A stretch of 64,000 nucleotides of DNA from Tanypteryx hageni (Eukaryota > Arthropoda > Insecta > Odonata > Petaluridae): the NCBI GenBank assembly GCA_028673005.1, contig CM054112.1, positions 187,878,564 to 187,942,563 of the forward strand, in the 5' to 3' direction. A model generated the notes under the pieces. The model did no database searches. It saw nothing but the letters and a program-made list of their open reading frames with translations, and had not been told where the DNA came from. Of the stretch, positions 44,213-54,713 are shown one piece after another. A program made the translations under genes and the position numbers. Numbering within the stretch: position 1 is the stretch's first letter; each line of letters begins with the position of its first letter.

Positions 44213-47200
44213 TCTCGCTTCTCCGTCTCTCTCCTCTCTCCAGATCAAATTCTCGGAAAGAACTGAGCTGTCCGTCCGCGTGTCACCGCGACCTTCGCAG
44301 TCTGGTAGCGACTCGTGCGACATAGGAGATTATCATTTTAACGCTTCGCAATTCTCTGGAAAAGGTCAAGTTTATCAGGGGGAAAATGTTTTTAAACCGC
44401 TTGTCGAACTGAAACTCTTCGTATTACATGATACGAAGACTATTTTTGTCAACTCTGGAGGGATAAACGGTTCAAGCAGTCCTAGACTAGGAATTTATCA
44501 GAATCGTAGATTTCTGTCTAAACTGATTTGTTTTACTTGAACGCACATTTTCTCACATAGTCTTTTATCCAACTTGATGGGCCCATCAGAAACTCATTTT
44601 ATGCGCTAGTAGATCCTCTTTAAAGTAAGCTACCATCACCCATTTATTGGTTTGTTTTTTATCTGCTCGTCTTTGTTCATGGAGATATCGACTTATAAAT
44701 TGTTTGCATATTTTCTTAAATCGATAAGCCTGGAATATAATTAAGTACCTATCGATGTGTTAGAAGTTTATGAATATTTGATATTTTAAGATTTAGATAC
44801 TTATATAATTTTAAATTTATAATAGATTTTCAGGTAAAAATTTGAATACTACAGGAATAATTTTACAGGACGATTAGGCACGGTGAGCCTTTAAGGCCTG
44901 AGGGAGGTTAGACCAAAACTCAATTTGTTCTCAGGCAATCCTCCAAAATGATTTTTGTGATTTATCCGAAAGCAATGAGTACATACATACATACGAGATT
45001 TTTCGGATAAAATATACTCTACCAACTCTTAAGAACATTTCTGCCAGGTGACGTTATATTTTCTTCTTGTAGGCATCTCTTGAAATTCTCCTCAGATCGC
45101 TAGCAAGTTAGAGGTCGTAAAATACTTATTTTCTCTAACCAATATTTAAAAAAAACTAATACAAAAGAAAGAATTAACATTCACGGGACAAAAACAATGT
45201 ACTGAAAAGCAATTTCAAATGGTAGCTCATGCCTCGACGCGATTGAAACGAAATGACACACCACGTGCATTTCCATTCGTAGTTTGAACGGATGAGGCTT
45301 TGGTCCGCCCACGAAAATGCCTTTGGTAATAAAAGCGCACTGTGCCAATTAAGAATGAGAATCCCGGTCGAATACGAGGTTTTAATTATCTTTTCCCGGA
45401 GCGAAACGTTTGCGCATTCGCCTTAGGTCTTCGCCGCAGCTTGAGTGCAGGACGACGACGTGACCTAAATAGAAATGGACCTCTGTCTCATAGGAAATGA
45501 ACCCTTGTTCGGGTCATAAGGTTAACGTCTCGGACGCACATGACGTCAATAGCGCTTATTCGTTCTCATTGAAACGACAATTCATATCACGATTTAACAC
45601 ATCAAACGAGATTATTGCCAAGAACTATGCGCTTACATTTTCCTTCTTGAAATTTCCATTCGAAGATCTTTAGGTGCGAAATCGAAACAAAGAAAACGAC
45701 CGCTTGACATTACCGATAACGATGATTTTCTTTAACTTGAAGAAAGGGGAAAAGCATTTCATATCACCTATTAAAGATACTTTTCAAACGTCGACGACAT
45801 TGACGCAATTTAAGGAAAAGAGTAGACAAATTTTTCGTTGACTTTTTAATGCTACAAATGTTTAATAGAGGGAAACAGTCAAGGAAAATAAATAATAAAA
45901 AGTAAAACAGCAGTTTCGCAATTCGACCCATCGCATCGCAAATAAGCAAAAGAAGGAATGTCTCAATTCGGTCGAGACGGAAGAAACATCTTTCACTAAA
46001 AATTTAACTTCGTACTGAAAATATTGAGACGACGATTACGTTCAATACGAATTCTATCGAAATAATTCACTTTTGGTTCAATTCACGCTTAAAGACGCAA
46101 ATAAATATGATAGATGTGCGAAAGAACCTCGCTTTGTGATAGGGAGCAACAGAACAGATAATTCAAACAAGGGCGTTCGTTAAAAAAAATGAACGAGCAA
46201 CGAGATAAATGACCCGCGAGAGAAAAACAAATGAAACGAGAATCTCGGAATCCTAATGCAGTCGTTACCGTGCAGTGCGCAATCGTGTCTTCCGCGCGCC
46301 CTCATCCTCTCTGCCCCTCCCTACCCCACCCAATGATCTCCGCCTAGGATACCGCAGTACTCCCCGTTTACGGGGAAGGAGGAGGATGCCGGGAGGGGGA
46401 TGCACGGATAGGAGGAGGATGCGGCCAGGAAAGAGGAGGGGAGTAGGGAGGGGAAAAGAGAGCGGAGGGGGAAGTGGGTCAGAACGGAGATGGAACAAAA
46501 ATGTGAAGAGATCCTTTCTTCGAATACGAGTCGACGGCTTCAGATCGAGTGCCTGACGTATCACTCGAACATGCTCCGAACGCCAAAGAGTTCTTCACTT
46601 TTATGCATATCTACGTGTTTTGTATGACATGAATTTTAATTTTTGATCCCCATTAAATTCTGCGATGTACTTGTATCATATCATACACTTTGAGATTTTT
46701 TACGCCCTGACTCTTAAATTTTAATCGAGTTCACCTTTTCTGCCATTGTTTTGGTTGTGTTCGGCGCAGGAAATATCCATCAGAAAAATTATTTTTCTCC
46801 TATTTAATTTTGTCAAGAGAAAATGCTTTGGGAGTTTTGTTCTTTAAGCCGTCAATTCACCAAATCGTTCGACTTTACAGAATGAAATACTATAGGTTTT
46901 TAGTAGAACATTATTCATTACATTATCTCTGAGTTATTCTAAATTTAAAAGCAAGAAGGGTAAAAATTTTAAATTAAGTAAAACAGGGAGAACTACAGCT
47001 CATTTTTACAGAAAAATTTACTGAGAAAGAATATCTCGAACTGAGAGGAGATCAAAAGAAAAAAATGTGATATCCTTGAAAAATGTTCTCCACCTGCAAA
47101 TTCTCAGGTCGACTCTGGGCGATACTAGATCAAACAACACCACCACCACAAATATGAAATACAAAAAATAGACTTTGAACGAGGCGTTTCGCTTGGTGAA

Positions 47201-47260
47201 AGAGGAAGCATATTTTTTTAATTTTCTGAAATCTCTTTTATGAACCTCTATGATAATATT
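44213..47260. other. Large intron, middle part
   Basis: 5' flank of the small peptide gene followed by unremarkable AT-rich sequence, with a GA-rich, GC-richer patch at 46290-46500. A TGACGTCA CRE-type palindrome occurs near 45540. No other gene is recognised. Confidence 0.4.
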
Positions 47261-47264
47261 ATTT

Positions 47265-47266
<2 letters not shown>

Positions 47267-47328
<62 letters not shown>
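47267..47328. repeat. (AT)n microsatellite, about 62 bp
   Basis: Uninterrupted AT dinucleotide run. The IYIYIY ORF over it is an artefact. Confidence 0.97.
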
Positions 47329-47329
<1 letters not shown>

Positions 47330-48069
47330 TCGTGCGACAATTCAGCGAGTACATTGCTGTAGTTCCATAAAACAGCTTCCGTTTTGATTTAGCAGCATCA
47401 AACTGCATTGGCTGAAATGTGACAATACAAGGATAACTTTTCCTACTTGATCTCCTATTGCGCAAAGGAGCAGATTTTAAGATAAAATAAGGACGGCTTA
47501 CAAGAAAAGTGTCGCATATATAGACTGAAAAACACGGCAAATAATTTTTTTTTGCATATTCCATCTCGCAAAATGGAATCCCTAAATCAAAAACTCAAAT
47601 CGTCGAGATGAAAAAAATCGGCAGCATTGTCTGGCACACGAAGATAGCTACAGCCCGAAATCAAATTATATAGATATACGACTTCCCTGGAACAGTAATC
47701 GGCAGACAAGTTATCGTCACGAATTGAAAGAATTGTCCAATTCAACTTTTAAATTTTGCTTTGATTCGACTGACGTTACAAGTACTATTGCTTACCTAAA
47801 CCTTTTGATCCTAGATTACGCGCAATTCATTTTAAAAATAATTTATACTTTTCTAATTTCCTCTGCCTTCAATATCCCCATTTCCTTATTCCCCTCCTTT
47901 CTCTGACGCCACAGAAAATCGCCAATTGGATCGAGAACTTGCGGCCCAAAGTCAGATTTACGCTTAATTGACCCTCCTTCCATCTCACCGCGATTTCCTT
48001 CACTCGAGCATCTCCAACGGATATACCGAACATCGTCCAGGGAATGTAATGAGCGTTGTAGGGTATCTT

Positions 48070-48960
48070 GCTTGGAGTTGGTGGGGTGTTGTTACTGCGA
48101 GGGTATGAGGGCGTCAGTGAGAGGGGAAAGAAGGGGAGGCGAATCCTACTAGTCCTTGCTTCTGAGGGAGGAAAAAAGGTAGTTTTAGGGGTGGTTCGGG
48201 CATCTGACGCCAGGGGGAGCTTGGCGTTCAGGTGCTCTGCGAAATGGAGAAAGAAGGAGAGATGGTGGATACTTTAGGGGTGCGAGAGAGAGAAGGGAGA
48301 GAGAGAGTGAAGGTTGCAGAAAAAGGAGGAGTTTGGGAGCCATTCGCCCCGACGAAAAACCATAAAAGTGCTTCTAGACGGATCCACGATGCCCTTCTCC
48401 ACCTCCTCCTGCCACCCTCTACCAAACTACCTCTCCCGTCCGACTACGCCGCGCCCTTTTGCGCTATCCCCCCAATCCAGGTTGCAACCCCCTGTAAAAA
48501 CTATATACGTGTATATGTGTATATGTGTGTGTGTGTGTGTGTGGAGATGGGGAGAGAGAGAGAAGGAAGGAAGAAGGTCGGAAAAAGGGGGGGAGAAAGG
48601 TTAGCGAAGTACAAACAAGGATGGAAGGAAGCAGATGAGAGGACTGGGAGGATGAAGGGCGGAGGAGGGCGGCGAGTGGTCATGAAAGGGAGAAAAGTAG
48701 TAGTTCGAATAGAGAGGATGTAGTAGGAGAATGAAGAGTGTAAAGAGACTGGCCACTCGGGGGGGGGGGCTTCGATGGTCTCTCCGGAAATAGACACAAG
48801 GGAGGGGCATGGAGGGAGAGAGAGAACGAGGGAAGAGGAATAGTACGGTAAAAAAAGAGAGTGAGAACTGGAGGGAAGTGAAAGGTACGGTCACGGAAAG
48901 AAGGAGAGGGGATGAAGTGGAGATTAAAAAGAGGGCGAGGAAAAGTTAGAAATACGAGTA
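48070..48960 (+). repeat. Long GA-rich tract with (GT)n
   Basis: Purine-rich on the + strand almost throughout, with a (GT)n run at about 48523-48541 and a G10 run near 48760. The ORFs of up to 163 codons here are low-complexity artefacts. Confidence 0.7.
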
Positions 48961-48995
48961 AGGGATGCAGAAAAGTAAACCTGACCGCGCGGAGA

Positions 48996-50920
48996 ATTTA
49001 TTTATTTTATTTATTTATTTATTTAATAAGTTCAAAAACAGCACTCAGTCCTATTACATTGAACATTACAACCAATAAATAATAAATGCATATAAAAATA
49101 TATATAAAACTGTCAAATAAAACAATAAAGAGTTCAATGGAAAACATCAGTATGAGGATCTTGCATCAGAGTTTGGTTATATAAGTTTGGGAGGCGGAAA
49201 ATTAAGGAGCGTTTTGTGGTTGAGAGCCGAGGAGTGCGGCAGTGAAATAAATCATGTAATCTGGTACTTCTAGAGGGAATACGGAGGGAGTAACTGAAGA
49301 GAAGTTCGGGAGTTCTATATTTTCCATTTACAATGTTACGGAAAAACTTTAGGTCAATTGCCTGTCTACGATCGGTCAAAGGTAGTAAACCAAGAGTGTG
49401 GAGAATGTGGGAAGAGGACGCATTACGAAGAGAAGGAACTCGCTGGCGGATAATATGATGGAAGAAATTTAGGGGCCTTTCAAGGTGATTAAGATTTGAT
49501 TGGGAAGCTGAGGACCAAATGGGTGAGCAATATTCTAAGATTGGGAGAACACAACTAACAAAGAATGTGCGTAGAGAGAAAACATCCGTAATTTCGGCGA
49601 AACGATAGATGAGGCCCAACATAGACATGGCACGAGAAGTGACTTTCCTAATATGGGTAACAAATAATAGCTTCTGGTCAAAAATTACACCAAGATCCTT
49701 TTGTGTTGTAACTAAGGGGATTGTTATGTCAAGAATTTTGTATTGGTTTATAATTGGTTGCTTACGTAAGGTGAAGGTAAGAGCGGTGCATTTGGAGGGA
49801 TTGATTCTAAGACGCCAGGTTTTAGTCCAGTCTGAGAGGCGGATTAGGGCAGCTTGGAGAATATCAGAGTCGGCTGGGGAATTGATCTATTTGAATAATT
49901 TGCAGTCATCTGCAAAGAGTAGTATCCCGCAGGGTTGTGCAATTATATCTACTAAGTCGTCTATGAAAAGGATGAAGAGAAGAGGGCCTAAGACACTACC
50001 TTGGGGCACACCGGAAGTGACAGGAGCAAGAGAAGATAGGTAGCCGTCGATAACTACACGCTGACTTCTGTTTGACAGGAAAGAAGAAATGAGGGAGAGA
50101 AAGAGATGATGGACATTAAAGCGATGAGAGATTTTGTGAAGAAGGAGAGAATGGTCAACGGTGTCAAAGGCTTTTGCGAAATCGATGTAACACACGTCCA
50201 GTTGAGAAGAATTTTCATGTGTGTGCGTGATATTATTCATGTGCACGGAAAGGTTGGTTAGAGTTGAGGAGTCCGGAAGAAAACCAAGTTGTTGCGTGGA
50301 AATATAGGGAAGAGTGAAAGCGAGGAGCCGATTATGAATAATTTTTTCACAAACGATTGATAGGTTGGAAAGAAGAGATATGGGTCTATAATTTTCCACC
50401 TGAGATCTACTGCCATTTTTGTGAATAGGGATGACGTTGGCTATTTTCCACTGTTGGGGAAAGACTCCCGTGGCGAAGCAGCGGTTGAGAAGCATAGAAA
50501 GAGGTATCGAGAGCTGAGAAGCGGTTTGCCTAAGAAATTCCGCTGCGATACCATCGGGTCCGTTGGCTTTCTTGGAAGGGAGGGCAGAGAGGAGCTGGTG
50601 CACTTCGCCGGGGGTGGTGACAATGGAAGATAGACAATGGGAACATTTAGGGTACAGATGGGGAGGGGTAGGGGTAGGGGAGGGAGGTGAAAAATTTGAT
50701 CTGAAAAACTCGTTAAAAGTTTCAGGCCTAGCACTACCAGAAAAGACGGAATCATGATAGTACACTGAACTAGGAATTCGTCCACCTTTTCTACGACAAT
50801 TTATTATATTCCAGAATGATTTATTGTTGAAATTGATTTCTGAGCACGCACTATCAATGTAGTCTTTAAAAGAAGTCCACGATGAATTTATTTCGCTTCC
50901 ATTTGTGTATGTCCACAATG
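48996..50920 (-). mobile_element. 5'-truncated LINE (I/Jockey/CR1 group) with one in-frame stop
   Basis: On the minus strand the RT ORF runs 50918-49887 and shows KKANGPDGIAAEFLRQTASQ, ENYRPISLLSNLSIVCEKII, VCYIDFAKAFDTVDHSLLLH, SGVPQGSVLGPLLFILFIDD and LLFADDCKLFK. The catalytic Asp residues are present (IDFAKAFD and FADD). TAG at 49889-49887 interrupts it, yet the same frame continues without another stop to 49134 (YRFAEITDVFSLRTFFVSCV, LPILEYCSPIW, LNHLERPLNFFHHI), the usual post-RT region. The 3' end is a (TAAA)n-like tail at 48996-49026. The endonuclease half is missing, so it is a 5'-truncated insertion in the big intron. Confidence 0.87.
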
Positions 50921-53366
50921 TTCAGTTTTGATCATGGCGAAAATTTACATGAAAAACAGCGAGGACCATTCAGTAGCTCTGTGTTTTAGTTTGATGTCCT
51001 ATAACCGAAATATCTGCCACAATTAAAATAATAAAGACGATTATGGTGAAATAATGTGTCCAGGCTTTAAATTCCCTCCTTCTGGTAGTAAGAGTGAAAA
51101 CCACATGAATTTATAGCTAGCAGCGCGACTTCGAAGACCCCAAACATTTTTATAAATGGTGAAATTACTCGATTGAGTTCCTTTGTTTGTATAAAAAATG
51201 TATGCTAAAATAAAGTGGAATGGCAAACAAAGTTAAAGCGACGAGCTGAAATTAATCATGGGGATGACAAAATATAATTAACACGAATGGGGTTACTATA
51301 AAAGGAAAATAGGAACGAAGAAAGAAAGACGCTAATGGTAGCACAAAGAGAGAGGGGGAGAAAGAAAGAGAGTTAAAGTAAGGAAGACAGGAGAGTGATG
51401 TAGAAGAAATTAGTCGAGGACAGAGAGAGTGAGGTAGAGCGAGACAGATCCTGGATCGTCAAAGCAATAAAGCGGAGGGATAAAGCGAGAAATTGGAGAG
51501 GGAAATTGCGTCCTAGATACAACAACGAGAGGGACGTCTATGGCCTATTTCGTCTCGTAATATCGACGCCGCCGGATCGAACGGAGAGAAGGTTAAGGGC
51601 GTCCGTGAGGCGACGCGTGAGGAGGTATCGTACGGAATGGCTTATTAACCCGCGTATCAAAAACGCCTGATTAGCAGTTGCGTCGGTGAATACGGCGTCA
51701 TGGTAACAAGCTATGGTCGATATCCGACATAAATTGAGGGAGACGGGAAGGAAACGCGTAAGCAATGGCGAGGAAGAAAAAAAATAGCGTGGGGAAATAG
51801 GCAGAGGTAGGCTACGAGAAGCAAGGGGAGTTTAGAAGTAGTGGAAGGGGGTTTATACCTACGGGTACGGAAGAGGAGGGTGAGAAAGCGGCGAAGTCAG
51901 GGAAGGGATCAGGGAAAATGTGCAGCGTGTATATGGGGATTGATATCTGATGGAGTTTCTCTCCGAGAGGAGGAGTAGAGGCTATTGCGAGACGGAGAAA
52001 GAAACGCGATGAATAGAAGACAGAGCGAGTAGAAATTACGAGTATCACGCGAGCGAGGGTTGAAAAGGAAAATCACCAGAGTACGAGGCGGAAGAGGTTT
52101 CCGAAAGTTTTGAAAGGGAACGCATCTAAGGGCTCGTTATATTTTATCATCGAAGCATTGTGGGAATTTTGAAATATGCCGATTCCGAAGGATACATCGG
52201 CGCACGCTGAATGCGATCGAATCGAGAGGGATGCATGTTTCGTTTCGAGTTGCCCCGCGGTCGGGGGTCATCAGCGGAAAAATATCACTCGATTCTAGAA
52301 TGAGAGTAGTCCTCGATCAAGAGGCAATGTCATAACGGCTTCGGCAAAATAATCTTTTTGAAAATAATTACAATAACACCAGAGTGTTCTTTTTCCCCAC
52401 ACTATTGTGACTTGACCGAAAAATTTTAAAAATTTTACCTGGTCCTTCTATAACATAGGTTCTTATAATAGGGTATCGCCACAGCACAGTTTGTTTATAT
52501 AATACCAAAATTCATACAACGGGAATCATGAATCGCATTAACGAGGTTTGGTCGAACTTGGGATGTGGGATTCCAGATTGCTGATCGAGAAAGAGAAGTG
52601 TCGGGGAGACCGAACGCTTTCTTTATAACCGGAAAATACACTCTACTTGTAAATATATGTGCATCAAAAAGATGTTTGAGGATTTTGAGAATGAAGGAGA
52701 GTGCCTTAGAAAGGATATGGAACGCAACCCTCCTTCCGCTACTTAAAGTCAGGTTCACATAACACGGATTCACATAAAACGGCACTTTTTCAGAGGGCAT
52801 CCCTCGTGTTCTAGGAGGACTGAGTGTAAATGCGTAATGTTCGTGAAGATCACGGCGATACGCTTTAAAATTCACATAACTTTAAAAAAAATCACGGTGA
52901 TCCTGATCACGAATCTATTGCGTTTTCCTTTTAAAGGCTTTTCTTCCCGCGTAAAACATTTAGGAGTGGCGAAAACAAATGGAAGCAAGCTGAAAGTTGA
53001 CGGACGCTTTCAGAAAGTCACGCACGCAAATTTTTACATAAGGATTCTCATAGCGGGAAAGTAGGCCAATTAACGAAGGCGTAAATTTCCTAGTCTAGTT
53101 AATCGAATTTCTCTCTCTCTGTCTTTCTCGAAAGTTCGGGACGGATTTTTATTTTCACGGAGCGCAATATCTGCAACGCGTGGTGAATCGTAAGGTTTCA
53201 GATAATGCTGGAGAGAGAAAATCCTCGATAGGGTTTCTTTGTTCTTTCAAGTAATCCCAGTCAGTTTTGCGAGGAATTGATGTGGATGGTTTGTGTAGGA
53301 ATTTGTAAATGCGTTATAAAGGTATTCAACCTTTCGTATAATCTCCATAACGTACCGCTTGACCAC

Positions 53367-53371
<5 letters not shown>
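50921..53371. other. Large intron segment between the LINE and the (AT)n run
   Basis: AT-rich with a GA-rich stretch at 51310-52100. The words TTCACATAACACGGATTCAC and ACATAAAACGGCACTTTTTC near 52750-52790 look repetitive, as do the ORFs over them. No gene is supported. Confidence 0.35.

Positions 53372-53414
<43 letters not shown>
53372..53414. repeat. (AT)n microsatellite, about 43 bp
   Basis: Uninterrupted AT run; nearby ORFs with IYIYIY are artefacts. Confidence 0.97.
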
Positions 53415-53416
<2 letters not shown>

Positions 53417-54109
53417 AAAATCGACGGTGATATTCGATCACAGCAATCGCAAGCCTAGGCGGGAACAATAATGGCAAAGTGAACATAAAGTCGTAGGAAC
53501 GGTTACAGATTCGCGCTTTTCCGAAACAGATTGTAATGAATTTAAAAGATACATAAATATAAGGGTGAAAATATAGAAAACACCCCTTTGAGCTTACACA
53601 GATCAATGTTTAAAATACACTCATAAAATGAGCTGAAGAGACCGCGTGTGCGCGCCAGCGTGTTTTTCCTTTTTTGTTCTGAGTGCGTGTGCGCGCGCGC
53701 CTGGTTGGTTATTTTAGTGGTCGGATACACACATACTTTTAGGTACCATGTTTACGAGTGTTCCGCAAACCTGAATAAATGCAGTTTTATTACTTCAATT
53801 TCTTTCCTATTTTTGGCCAACGTAATTATCATATTTTTAACCACTGTAAATTTATTATTTTTATAAATTTGAGTATTGATCTGTATAAATTCACAATACA
53901 TGCGGACAAGTAATATTTTTTATAGTTAAATATTGCCTTGGGTGTTCCTCTACCCTTGTAGCACGTTTGTCTAAGAGATAAATACCACCTTAAAAGAGTC
54001 TGTATTTTAAAAAATTCGACGGAATAGCAGGGTGCTGCGTGATTTGCAGGGTAATGAAAACGTGAGAAGAGTTTACAGCATCAGCGAAAAATTGGACTCC
54101 GGGATTTAC

Positions 54110-54147
54110 CATCAATACGCTCAAGTGAGGATATTTCCTCAGCCAGA
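54110..54147 (-). CDS. Tentative small second coding exon
   Basis: An acceptor after a CT-rich tract (CCCACCGCCGAAG|TC) lies 416 nt downstream of the signal-peptide exon. It accepts phase 1 and continues the frame as V-WLRKYPHLSVLM. A donor-like ATG|GTAAATC closes it in phase 0, which is the phase of the next exon at 35539. The open frame actually continues past that donor to 53990 with protein-like sequence (NPGVQFFADAVNSSHVFITL). The true 3' boundary may therefore be different and the exon longer. At 38 nt the version given is unusually short. Only transcript evidence would settle it. Confidence 0.3.
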
Positions 54148-54563
54148 CTTCGGCGGTGGGCAAAGGGAAGTGGGACAAAGCCGAAACAGAAGAGGACTGG
54201 TATAAATCGACTCGATTCAATTTAAAGATGGCCCGATAAGATACATACAAAGAAGAAAATGACGAATGAAACACGCCATTAAATATTTCGAGACCACCTG
54301 GAGATCTAAAAGATTCAAAAACATGTTGGGTTCTATTTATGCTGTCTTAAAAGCGAGATACATGGAGAGATCTGTCATCTTCAATAAATGCCCGGTCGAT
54401 TTATTTTTGCCGATATTCTTAGCCGTTCTGGTGGAATGGAAATCGTACAATCTCTGACTTTATCTCATTATCAATCCTTATTTCTTACCTTTCAAACGTC
54501 CAAATTTCCTGATATCGAGCTTGAAATATTTATTTCGATTACAACCCCGGGAATCTCACTCAC

Positions 54564-54713
54564 CTGCAACGAAACAGGTGCACGTGGTCAAGATGGCCGC
54601 CCAGCGTCGCCATCCCGGGGTCATTCTTGGAGCATGACGTCACGGTCCTATTCCACGTGGCTCCCTCATTCCGTGGGGTGTCCTTTTCTCACTCTCTTAG
54701 CATCTGCAAGAAA
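54564..54713 (-). CDS. First coding exon: 5' UTR plus signal peptide
   Basis: An acceptor with a strong pyrimidine tract (CTTTTCTTTTCTTGCAG) opens the exon at 54713, so at least one more upstream non-coding exon is expected. The ATG at 54624 starts MTPGWRRWAAILTTCTCFVA, a short basic stretch followed by a hydrophobic core, typical of a signal peptide. The exon closes at a good donor (GTTGCAG|GTGAGTGAG) in phase 1. The 5' UTR part carries two tiny upstream ORFs and a TGACGTCA palindrome. The link to the downstream gene is inferred from strand, phase and the need for a secretory leader; no sequence proves it. A second ATG at 54613 is in another frame and reads into the same donor, but it is not signal-like. 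Confidence 0.6.
54635..54642. promoter_or_regulatory. TGACGTCA (CRE-type) palindrome in the 5' UTR exon
   Basis: A perfect 8-bp CRE/ATF-type palindrome lies 11 nt upstream of the proposed start codon of the large gene. It sits inside a transcribed exon, so a regulatory role is only a possibility. Confidence 0.35.

Larger units (their letters stand above)
493..54624 (-). other. Gene span: large TSP1/CUB-like single-pass membrane protein, about 12 exons
   Basis: The coding exons on the minus strand, in transcript order, are 54624-54564 (start), 54147-54110 (tentative), 35539-31977, 27507-26271, 25176-25039, 21081-20951, 16268-16156, 15385-15223, 9536-9260, 5436-4992, 2849-2367 and 1432-493. 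I read the splice dinucleotides and phases by eye. From 27507 onward every exon-exon phase matches, and the nine exons total 3,927 nt (1,308 codons plus stop). The predicted layout is signal peptide, ectodomain with long charged low-complexity inserts, Cys-rich linker, TSP1 repeat, CUB-like region, transmembrane helix and long cytoplasmic tail. The protein should sit at the cell surface. TSP1 and CUB domains usually mediate extracellular protein or glycan binding, but the partner is unknown. I cannot assign a named orthologue. The N-terminal two exons are the weakest part of the model. Confidence 0.8.

Noticed and set aside
43983..44540. 185-codon + strand ORF
   Set aside because: Antisense of the small secreted peptide gene; no signal or family resemblance.
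44870..44960. Possible additional SINE
   Set aside because: Some GC-richer words, but no A/B-box pair or tail.
48232..48723. 163-codon + strand ORF
   Set aside because: Low-complexity product of a GA-rich and GT-repeat tract.
52495..52875. 126-codon minus ORF, considered as an exon of the large gene
   Set aside because: No convincing splice sites in the needed phase, and it overlaps repetitive words such as TTCACATAAAACGG.
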